A DNA stretch of 64,000 nt from Ifrita kowaldi (lineage: Eukaryota > Chordata > Aves > Passeriformes > Cinclosomatidae): NCBI GenBank assembly GCA_013398055.1, contig VZRS01015048.1:62001-126000 (forward strand), given 5' to 3'. The notes below the pieces were generated by a model. The model searched no databases. It was not told the origin of the DNA and was given only the letters and a program-made list of their open reading frames with translations. Each line of letters begins with the position of its first letter. Positions within the stretch are counted from its first letter, which is position 1. Position numbers and translations under genes: made by a program. Of the stretch, positions 38,090 to 49,141 are shown piece by piece.

Positions 38090-41000
38090 AAAAGATAAAC
38101 AGGTCTATTATCTGCTAAAGTCCAGAATGAAATACACTGGACATATAACCCTACTGGATCTATTCTTGTAAAGCAACTGCTGCTAAAAAAACCTGTAAAA
38201 TGTTAGAAAATGACCTGCATCCATGTCAGCCTGTGGGCTTTCCCAATATTTCCGTGGTAGTGTGGAGGGAGTCCTCAGAGATGGCTTTGGCCACGTCCAG
38301 TATATATTCCTGTATCATTTTTCTTCTTCTGCTTAAGGTCGTACTCTATACTTGTATTTACCTCATTTGTGAAAGAGCTAGCAACAACGAATTTTCTGAA
38401 AGGAAGAAGAGGAGCATGAAGGAGAACGGTCATGGCTTCATAAGAGGGTTGTGTGTCAAGAATGTGTGATTTTGGCTACTATTTTGCGCGGTGAAATCTC
38501 TGAGAGTTTTGTCCATTTAGACCCATTCTCTCTTTCTCTATTAAATTAAAATTAAGATCAACTTGAGGAAGAACCAACAGCTTTTGTGAGAATATTGTTT
38601 TCTGTTTTTATTTTTTAGAGAGCTATCTCCATTCCCTTTGATCAATTACTAAGAAGAAAATAAAATCTGCAGCATTTCTATCCATTCCTAGTGGAATGCT
38701 GAAGTATCCCAAATAAAGTAAAAACTACTTCTTGCTGAAGCAGTAGTTGTAGAGTCGAGTGTTGCCAGGACCAAAAAAAAATGTTTCATGGTGCTGTGCT
38801 TGATATTTCTGAACACTGAGTGGAGTTCAGATAATTAAAAGAGGATATCCATAACGTGCAACACAAAAGCAAATAGTTATCTGTGTGGAGAACAAAAATA
38901 ATTACTCTACTACAAGGAGGTGTCATCAGGAGCTCGGACAGTCACAGGATCTTGTGACAGGGACACCCAAACAACAGCTCAGGATGTTTTACTTGCATAT
39001 AACGAGTTATGTGACTTGATTAATGGCAGGTTCAGATTGCCTTCTTCAGGGCTGGGGGTCAGGCTGTACAACATCCCACAAGGAAGTTCTTCCTAATGAA
39101 AACAAACTGTCCCTGGCACAAGCCAGGCAACCCCCCTGGTCTTGTGGGGAGCCTGGGAGCTTGCTCTGTGCTTGCAAAGTGAAAGGTTTGGGCTGGGAAT
39201 TGTTTGCAACGTTACTTTGGGGGCCTGCTGTGATACCAGACACAGCCTTCATCTTCAAGCTGTTTGGGATAGTCAGGGAAAAGGGAGAATTTTTTCTTCA
39301 TTTTTTCACTTAATTTTTCCCTGACAATGGGATGAAGGTGCACCTGTGTTTGTGCTAATACTGCAGTGGGATTAGAAACTGTGTTTGAGAGGTTGTTGTT
39401 GTTGGTTTTTTTTAATTTCAAATTGCTTTAAAGGAACAAAACAAGTGCAGAGCTTCTTGTCACTTGCCAAGCTAAGATGGCAGAGATGGCTTGAATATTT
39501 TTCACCCCTCTGCTGAGAAGAAATCTGTTTCAGGCAGCTGCTGCTTTTATTATTGCAATAATCCATGGAGAGAGCAAACAGAATGGCACTGGGGACTGGA
39601 TCTGGGAGATGCTGTGCTCCTGCATGGGAAGGGAATGCGGAGGAGTAGCTGCAGCACAGCTGAGAACAATGGTGAGGTGAGTTGCTTCCTGAGATGAAGG
39701 GGCTTTTGATGAATGAAGCCATGACTAACTGCTGGCCTTTGGAGAAGGAGATTGGAGCTTCCAAAGCATCCCAGAATAGCTTTGTTTACAAAACTTGCAA
39801 ATAATTGAAATATTAGCAGCGCGATTGAGTCATAGGGAGATGAAACGGTTTTACAGCTGCTGTGATGATTCTTGTGAATCTGCAGGGGTTTGTCCATTGG
39901 GAATTTCATCCCTAACAGTAGAAATAGCAGCTCTTATTATGAGTCAGGGCTCATGCTTAGTAGAAGGCAATTAGGGCATTGGTAGATTCAGTGAATGTGA
40001 GTCAGTGCAGCAGCAGGAGTAGACCACAGGGCTCCTTTGCTGGAGCTCACCCCGTTTTTCTCCAGTCTGGTCCCTTACAAGCTCTTTCCCTTTCAAGCAG
40101 GTTGAAGTCCTCCAGAGAACTCCAAAACAAACAGCTCTCCTGAAGCTCCTTTCAGTGGGTAGTTGCCCAGCTGCCTTTACTGACACGCCCTGAAATGTCT
40201 GCCCAACAAACCAGGCTTGAAGGGCACCAGAGGAGCGATCCTTATCTTCTGGGAACAACGGAGCTCTGCACAGCAAGGCCAGGCTTTGGAGAGGGATTTC
40301 TGCTCCCTGCTTGGTTCAGGATACTGGCCCTTGGGAGTACAGGGGAATAGATTCCCCAGGGTGGGTCTGTCCTATCCTGGGTTTTATCACGGTCTACAAA
40401 GCCAGATGGAATTTTGTTGGATCCCCTTGTTAAAACATTAGCTGCACTCCACTGAAAAGTCTAATGCTTTAAATTCTGCTGCAATGGCCTCCCAACCCCT
40501 GCAACTGTAGGGGGGAAAATTCTGGCCAAATGAAGGATCTGTGAAAAGAAACATCTCTTTTTATATGACACCCTGTTAGCCTTAATAACAGTTTTCTCTC
40601 CGTAAGTGCAGTAAAGTATGGAAATATTGCTGTGCTACATGGTGCAATTTTCTGACTGCGATTTTCTCTGATAAAAGCCTTCGGAGAGTGCATTTTCCTT
40701 CCCACTTATCTGCCATCAAAAGGTAGCAAATACATGAAAAATTCAGCTGTCACTCTAAACAAAATATACAATTACTCTGGGTTGATGTTTTAAGCAGAAA
40801 TAATTTCCATAGCAAAAAACCCCGTAGCTATTTTCTAAATGCTGTGCTGTTTGCTTCTAGCTTTTTGCATTACTCATGTATCACCTGTTTTGGACATTTG
40901 AATGCAAAGATGAGATATCACAAGTCAAAACTTAGAACTTGCCAAATCAAATATTTGCTGGGCTGAGCCCTCAGTTCATTACTTGACTGCTGTTTTGCAC

Positions 41001-41544
41001 CAGAGAATGAAAAATCTTTTCTAACATGCCAAAGGTGGTTATTTTAGGAAGCTGACGAAGAGGGCAGATGTTATTCAAGTGGTTGGATGAGAAAAGGAAA
41101 TAGTACATGTTAAGCCTTCTGGAATAACCAGGTAGATGAAAGAAAGTGGAAATGTTCCTGAAGTATGCTGATTTGTTTGAACAAATCTAAGCAGCAAATA
41201 AGAGATGGAAATTTGACACTTTGGCTTTCACAACATGAAATGTTAAATTAAGGCTGCTTATGTCTCATGTTGCTTGGAATAAATTACTTTTGGGGCATCT
41301 CTGAGCTTTGAAAGCACCCAAAACCCAGAACAATGTTCCTGTGGTTTGGTTTCATTTGCTTAGTTTTTTTTGGCACACAACTTATACTAGAGATCAAGAA
41401 CCTTCTTGTAACTGTATTTAAAAGCTGAGATGGAAAATTTTCTTATCTTATTTCTAGGGCTGAACCTAAAAAATAATAGTAAAAATCAACTTATCTTGGT
41501 AAAACAAACATAACTTTTTCTTTTTGACTCAAACTGAAAGATAA

Positions 41545-41715
41545 TTGCAACAGGCTGTCCAGAGAAGTGGTGTGATCACCATCCCAGCAAGTGTTCCAAA
41601 AATATGTGGATGTGGCACTTGAGGATATGGTTTAGTGGTGAACGTGGTGGTTCTGGGTAAACAGCTGGACTCAATGATTTTAGAGGTCATTTCCAACCTT
41701 AATGATTCTATGATC
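41545..41715 (+). mobile_element. CR1 LINE 3'-end fragment
   Basis: Plus-oriented CR1 3' end. It begins GCAACAGGCTGTCCAGAGAA, continues through GTGTGATCACCATCCCAGCA and a TGGATGTGGCACTTGAGGA block, then GTTTAGTGGTGAACGTGGT and GCTGGACTCAATGATTTTAG, and finishes with AGGTCATTTCCAACCTTAAT and TGATTCTATGATCT. Every block lies in the order found in common avian CR1 subfamilies, and the terminal ATTCTATGA repeat unit marks the 3' end. It is 5'-truncated and non-coding. A second copy in the opposite orientation lies about 240 bp downstream. Confidence 0.94.
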
Positions 41716-41955
41716 TCTTTTCTTTTGGAAGTCAGGTTTCATTCCTCTTTCTGTCACCCCAGCTTAAAAAAATTATGCTTCATCTGTGTGATTCTGAAAT
41801 GCCAACTCGAAACAGTTTAAAACTTCCAAAAGTATTTTAGCACTTCTAAACTAGAACCGTTGAGTCTGGAAGAGAAATCTCCCTTCCTGCTTAAGGCAGA
41901 AATACCCAAACCCTTTGAAAACATGAAGCAAAAACCTATTCTGATACTTTTAATG

Positions 41956-42092
41956 TCACAGAATCACAAAATCATTTAGGGAAGGGACCCCTGGGGATGA
42001 TCTATTGCATCCTCCCTGCTTAGCAGGGTCAGCTGGAGCAGGTTGCCCACATCCAGCTGGGTTTTGATGTTTCCACAAATGGAGATGTCTTC
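41956..42092 (-). mobile_element. CR1 LINE 3'-end fragment, minus orientation
   Basis: Read on the plus strand the segment begins TCACAGAATCACAAAATCAT, the reverse complement of the CR1 tail. It continues GGAAGGGACCCCTGGGGATG, ATCTATTGCATCCTCCCTGC, TTAGCAGGGTCAGCTGGAGC, AGGTTGCCCACATCCAGCTG and GGTTTTGATGTTTCCAC. This is the standard CR1 3' end in reverse. It appears to be a different subfamily from the plus-oriented neighbour, since the central blocks differ. The 5' border near 42092 is approximate. Confidence 0.93.
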
Positions 42093-43992
42093 TTGTTTTC
42101 TCCTGAAACTTGAATGTTAATGCATTAATAGTTTTTGTCTCTTCCCAAATTCCGTCTCTGCAAATTTAGCATTATTCAAATAGAATATGAAAACCCCCTC
42201 CCATCTCACTTTTTTTTTTCTGGGAGGCATTTCCCAGGAAACACTGCCATTTGCTCCAGTCTGGGTTTTGTTATTGTTGGTTACATATGTGGCGTTCTCT
42301 GGAGAGCACTGCAGCATCTTCTGGTTTCATACAAGGAAGTCTGGTTCATTCTCCTTGTGGAAATTTTCATATTATAATTAAACTTGGCTTTTGTTCAGAG
42401 GGTCTCTGCAGTGGGGATTCAAATGTGCTGATGAGGTCAGGTCACCAGTTAAAGCCCCTGCAATGAAACAAAGTCCAGAATGCAGATCCATGGCCCTCAG
42501 TTAAATTATGTTAATGCAGTTTGAGAAAATGAGTATTTAGCATTTCATGCTGTGTGAAGATATCATTCCATAGTGGCAGAAAAAGTCATTGCCCTTCCCA
42601 TGCAAGCAGCTTTGCTGGTTATTGTGACCTGAGCCAGCCCTGCTCTCCAAGTGGCCATGGGTCTGTTGTGCCAGACTCTCCCTGCTGGAAGGTTCATGGA
42701 TTTTAGTTCATGTCACACTCAGGTCTAAGCTGGAGAACCTCATCAGTGTTTCCTGGTCAAGTCACCAGTGCCTATTCCTAGGGACAGACCATTTGCCTGC
42801 CTCTCTCCTCAGGATGTTTGAGCTAATTCCAGGCTTAAAAAAGTCCAGTGCATAGCAGAACTCAGCCTACAGCAGCAGGATTTTAAGCAGAAAAATAGAA
42901 CAAGCCTCTTGGTGAGGCTTAGTCAAGTCAGCTGCTCTACTGTTCATATTTATCCAGCAGTGGTGCTCAGCTCTACAATTAAAATCATCTAACATACTTG
43001 CATAAAGGTCAGGCAGCAGATGCTGCCACTAGACCTGACAGATTCACTGATATGCTTCACTGCAAAGTAAAGCATTTAAGAAGAAAATTAAGTATCAACT
43101 TCCAGTATTTCCAACCACACGTGCACATTCACAAATATGTGTCTTAGCAGAGAGCTTATTCTTAATTTTCAAGTAGAAATATGCACTACTAAGGCTCAAA
43201 CTTTTGAAAACCATGCCACACACAATAAATAAAATGGATATTTCAAATAAGATATGTGACACATCTGATCAGCAATTCTCTAACTACAGTCAAGTGTTTG
43301 TGTAGCTAACGGCAAATGTGTTCTGAAGAATGAATGACTGTTTCATTAATATACAGAATATCTTTGCATAGTAATAATGGAAGAAAAATCAAATTATTCC
43401 GGAGTCCGACTAGGCATTGAGTGGAGTTATATGAGAATGTAAATTGGGAAGACAAAAGGCCATATCTCTGTATTCTCACCAGCCTTTTATAGGTAATGAA
43501 TTGTTTAGAAAATTTAGCTAAGGAAAAGCTTTTGAGTTGGAGCCTGACAGACCATCAGGGCATTCTTAGAGGTTATCTCTGCAAGGCAGGTGGATGAGGA
43601 AAGAGACAAGCTTAACCCTATAAAAATAATTATGATATATTATTAGCAGCTAATGGCAGTCTAATGGAGTCTTCAGTAAAGACACCACTGGCTGCAATTT
43701 CTCTTTGTCATCTGCATAAAAAAGCAAGTCTTAATGAAACCTATATTCTGGTAATTTCTCAGACTCAGTGAAATGAGCAGAAATTAGCAGTGAAATCAGC
43801 AGGAAACTTTCTGCACTGGAAACTTCTCATGGCTCAGCAAACTTCCACACTACTATTAATGGGAACACCCCACCAGGGCAGCAAGGTTCAACACTGAAAT
43901 CAGCATTAGAAATCTGTTCAGATCACATGATCTATTAGGTCGAGAGTGTACCTGGTCTTTTGCCTTTCTTACCTAAATTTTTCCTTTCTGAC

Positions 43993-44005
43993 TTTTTTTT
44001 TTTTT
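43993..44005. repeat. Poly-T tract (T13)
   Basis: Thirteen T residues within AT-rich DNA, with no associated element recognised. Confidence 0.9.
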
Positions 44006-47000
44006 ACATTAAACAAACTGACATGACCTTATGGTGGTTTACATATCAGAACCTGCTGGATCATTTTTATGCCTTCAAAAGGCATAAGTAGTTCCCGTAA
44101 TAATAGTGTCTCTACAGGTTTTGTTAAAATGGACAGCTGGATTGAGGCCAGAGACCCTACACATAGCCCCATAAAATCAACAGGGGGGCAAAAAAATTGA
44201 AATCACTGTAAAAATGGAATTTGAGACACTGTAATCAGCAAACAAAACACCGGATGCATGAAGTCTCACTCCACAGTCCACTGCCTAAAAAGACTTGGGT
44301 AATGTTTGGAGAAGGGAAAAAGGAGAAGGAGAAGAGGACAAGGATGACATTAGCAAAAAGCAGGGCACATTACATAGTCAATAAGTAATTGCTGCAATTG
44401 GAGCTCATCATCTGCTTAGCACTTAATGTCTTGGCCTTTTCAGAGTGAATTTTATTAATACTAATGTCTGAAGAAAACAGTGCAGTCATTATCTCTGTTG
44501 ATTCTTGTGATGTTCAAAAGTGAAGCTCACCTCCCCTTGCTTTTGATTACTTGACTCTACCAAATTTTTCATGCTGCCAAGGGCTCTCAGACGCTTAAAA
44601 CGTGCCCCTAGGGTCTCTGAGGAGGAGTGTCAGCACTGCTCCCCTACAAACACATACCAGCTCCTCACAGTCACATTCTTTTCCCTCAGAAGTTTGGAAA
44701 TGGAGCAAAAAATGCCAGAAGTCATCACCTTCCCGGGGCATCAAGGTGGGACCAACCAGCCTGTAGTTTTCTCTAGCAGACCTCTCAGAGGTGATGCTGA
44801 AATGCCTCGCTGGAGAAGGACAGTTTTTGTTCATACCCTGTTCTTTAGAAGCCAGAGTGTGAATTTCTTGTATGAATTCTGCCAATCTTTTGCTTTTATT
44901 TCTCTTCTGTTTCCTCCCATCAGTTTCTCCAGTTAAGAGTAACTATTTGAGGTGCTCAAGGCCCTTGCAGCAAGAGCAGAAATGTTTGCAGTCCTGCAGG
45001 AAGATGTTTTCTGTGGATTTTCTCTGAAATTGCTGATCAAAAACAATTTGCGTGCTCTAAAAGTAAGGGTAAAGCCAAGGCCTTGGGATTAAAGTGTTGC
45101 AAAGACCTTATTCTGTGTCTTTTTCAAACATTGATTTCTTGAGGAAGAGAGACCATCAACGAGAGAACAAAACAAACCTTCACATGCTGGGGTGGGCCCA
45201 TTAGAGGAATGCAGGCTCATTAGTCCTGCTAAACATGATACTGTGTGTAAAGTCAAAAAAGCAGAGTGAGGTCTGGAAAACTTGGCAGGAAATCAGCCAA
45301 GATCCATTATATTCTCTTTCACGTGGCTGAGTAGTGGTGGCACTAATTGAAGGCCGGGCCCTCATTTTGCTGACTTACACGGGGCCATTTTGATTTCACC
45401 TGATTATGGCGCCCTGTTGTAAGAAGTCTGACAAAAGCAAGGTTTGTGGAGACCCCTACCAATGAATCCTTGGCTGCCCAAAGTCTCTCTTGGCAGCTAG
45501 AAGGTTTCTTTTAATAAGTGGGCTGACCCATTTTTCACTTCTAAACATCCCAGATAAATTTGCTGCAGAACTGCTGCATTTCAGTTAAAGCTGATCAGGT
45601 TTCTGTAGCTTTTCAATCTGTATCAACTACGTTTGTGAAACTTTGATATTAAAATATTAAAATGGAAGTATTAAAAATGTTGCAATTCCTACCCTCCCCC
45701 ACAAGAAAATGACTTCAGCAAGACTGCCCACCTGAGGGTTGCCAAAGAGTGGGAGTAGATGAAATAAATGCTGTTGTAGGAAAAGAGCATACAATAGTGG
45801 AATTGTTTTGGGAGAACTTTCTGTCACACACTTGGATAAGAACTGTGATTCTTTGCTGCTTTTATCAACATTATTTGTAATTTCTCTTATATTTCCTCTG
45901 CTCTTTCTTTGCAGTTCCCTGAGCAGACCCGCTCAGCTGTATAATAACGAGATGAGTTTTACCTCCTTTTTATCACTGCAAATCTAAAGCGATTCTGCAG
46001 AAGTCAAACTGATGTTGGCTAGGGGAGAAATGGTCCCGGTAAAAAGGCTTTCTAAAGAGAAAATTTCCCTCTCCATTTGTGGAACAAATTAACTACTAGA
46101 GGCATCCAGTTGGATGCACCTCTCTGGGGCCAATGACCAGAGAGATTTAAAAGTCCATTATGCTAATGCCTAGTTCCTTCTTTGCACAGAGGAAATGTCC
46201 TTGCAAGCTGGGCTGTGGCAAGGTCCTGAGTTTCCATCAGGGGAGGGATTTACATCAGCCAGGAAACATTTGGTGATTACGACTACCAACTGCGTTAATC
46301 ATCGGCTTGAATTAAGAGTCACTGACGAGTTGCTTTGGGAGCCGTGCGGCTGTGCAAGGGAAAAAAGCCAGAACGAGCATTTCTGAGCAAACTCAGCGTG
46401 CCAGTGAGGGATCATCCTTTCCCTCTGTTGACTGCTGACACATGGCACAGAAATGGGGCTCTGTCAGAACAGGATGGGCCCTTTTACGAGGCAAAATCTG
46501 CCCTTTTGCTTCTTTTAGGGCACGACAGCATGGAGGCTGCTTTTTTTGAGGAGGATCTTGCCACAGGGATCTTGCTGCTGGATGGCTGCTCCAAACAGGG
46601 CAAAGCTGAGGCCTGCCTCATGTTTCCCGAATGGCTTCTCCATGGCCAAAAGAAGCTGGGTTTGGAGGTTCATCCTTCTGGGGACCAGCACCCAGCACCC
46701 TACCTAGGGATTTCTGGGAAGCAGGAGCAGCCTTCTAGTCCCTTGAGCCATCTAGTGGTGCCTTCCTTGCCTATTGAGCAGAACATCCCACTGAAAAAAC
46801 AAAACCAGCATCTCATTAATGTGAAAACAGTGATTAGTGCCAGAAGCAGGCCAACCACAACGAAAGCATCGGTGCTTTTAGTGGGTTACCAAAGCAACAG
46901 AAGTTCTGGCCTGGAAATGGCAGACAAGATAAAGAGGTGGGTGCCAACACAGGATGCTCAAGGCTAAGAAGATTGGTCTGGTGCTATCTGTTTTGTGCTT

Positions 47001-49128
47001 TTGTCTTGGTATTTGCAGCCCTTTATGGATCCTAACCAAACGAGGCTGGGATTTAAAAAGCAAAGCTGAACTTTCCGACCTGAAACCTCAAATCCTTTTC
47101 TGATGGTTTCTGTAGCTGGAAAGCGGAAATAGAGTCTTCAGTAATTCAAAAGAGATTTAATGATCAAAGCTGCAATTAAAAGCGTGGTGAGTCATCTTAC
47201 AGTCGTCCATGTGCTGCAACGCACAGACTGTGCGAGAGATCATGTTGTCATGGCTGGTTTTACTCAAAACGAGGATATAGGAGCTGCTATTACTTCCAGC
47301 TTCAGAAACAATCTGAGTTCTGCAGACCTGTGTTTATAGAGCAGAAGAAAAGGCAACAGTCCTGACTTCCCCGTTTGTGTATTTATTTAGTAGTTCTGTC
47401 TGCAGCATCTGAATTCATTATGGTGCTTTATTACTTTTCGCCTTCTTTCAGTGTCTGCTCTCAGTAGGAATCTTGATTTTTTTTTTCATTTACACTAACA
47501 AATTACCCACCAAAACAAATACAGAAGAGCTGATCTTTAGAGTATTACAGGGTTTTTTTGCTTTCTGCAGCATGCACTAACAATGAAATATTTAACTGAA
47601 CTTTTCACAGTATGTGCATTTTCTCAAATTAAAATTGCAAAAGAGAGGGAAATGAAGATAAAAATATCCAACCAAGCTGTTTCTCAGAAACCCTCACAAG
47701 TAATCTAATATTTCCCTTTAAATCCTGTTGTTTTATTCTGCTCAATACACAAAAACAGTCCTAAATACAATTTGGTTTTAGTAAAGGAGAAACTTCTTCC
47801 TAAAACCATTTAGCCTGTCACACACAAAAGCAACTAAAAGGAAGCAGGAGGATTGGTAACTCTGTATTGGAAAAATGAAATAAAAATTTTGATAATCTGC
47901 TACAAGTCTTGCTTTCCCTGTTCCTCAGTTCCCTTCCTAGTGGCAGTGAGGTATTTCATGTTTTATTTTCAATTTCTCATAATGGTTGTAATATTCAAAC
48001 TCTAACCCACTAGAATGTGATTGCCTGCTTTACAAAAATCATTGTTGTAGCTCTGCTCCCATAGGTTTATTTGTAAAACAAGCTTTTTTATCTTGGCATT
48101 TTTGACATCGAGTGCCTCCAGTCCGTGACAGAGAGATATAAATAAATGCCAGCTTTTACAAGAATCCCAAAAGGAACATCTAATGTGAAATATAACGCAA
48201 CCAAATAAATTGGTGCTTTCTTTCCCAGCTTTATCTGAAAAGAGACCTGCTCTGTATGCTGAGAGACAAATCAGGTTATCAGCTCTAACAAATCTTGCAA
48301 ACAAGCAAATTCAAATATCTTATCATGGATCAAATCCGCTGTGGTCGCTTCATTCAGTTGACATAACAGACCTATAGAAAATGCTCTTAAACTCTTATAT
48401 TACTTTACAAATGCAATTGTTCAGCAAATGAGAAGTAGAATTGTTCTCTCTGTATTTTCAGTGCATGAGAATGGTCTTTATCTACTGCAGTCAAAGAGTT
48501 GCCACAGTTTAATGGAGAAATAGAAGAAAGCTCTGTTAAGAAAACATGGATCTTGAACTGAAGGATTTTATGGACTTTTTCTAAAGGTGGCTCAGGATAG
48601 GACAAACATTTGATGTCTAAATTTGGAGGGAGAAGCAATCCATTTAAGAATTGGGCAATAGTTTTATCATAGCTCAGCCTTGCATTGCAATGGGGGGAAC
48701 ATTAGCAGAATCGGTGAGAACTTCTCCAGAACCTGGACATGGATTTCCAGTGAATTTTGACAAAATCTGTGAAAATCCTGGTGCAGTCTGAGATGGTTTG
48801 GATCTGCCCATGGGTTCAAAGAGCTACAATTGCTCTGCTGTGTTGGAGCAATGTGTTGGTCTTGATATCAAGAGCCACGGCAAAACCCTCTCGAGGGAAG
48901 GGCTAGACTGTGCAATTACAAACTCCTACAGGAATTCCCACCTGTCAGTCACTGGTTGGCTGGGCTAGCACTGCTTTTATATCTTATAGATCCTTTGTCC
49001 TCATCAGTGACATGGTGAAATTCTTATTATCCAGGCCATCAGGGAACCTTGTGAGGTGGAATGACAGGGAACCTCCATATCTTGTAGCAATGAGTCCCTC
49101 AAGCTCATAATGTAATTGGTAAATAATT

Positions 49129-49141
49129 AAAAAAAAAAAAA
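49129..49141. repeat. Poly-A tract (A13)
   Basis: Thirteen A residues after TAAATAATT. Possible retroposon tail or simple tract; no element body is recognised. Confidence 0.9.

Larger units (their letters stand above)
32131..41544. other. Unique non-coding DNA, no supported gene
   Basis: No gene is supported. A GC-richer patch at about 33540-34090 is open in several frames at once (for example 190 codons plus from 33597). That points to low stop density rather than coding, and no domain is visible. The stretch also holds a 9-bp triplication at 36465-36491, a short GTTT tract at 38071-38089 and an A11 run at 35805-35815. From about 37430 to 38200 no frame of 60 codons or more is open. Confidence 0.55.
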
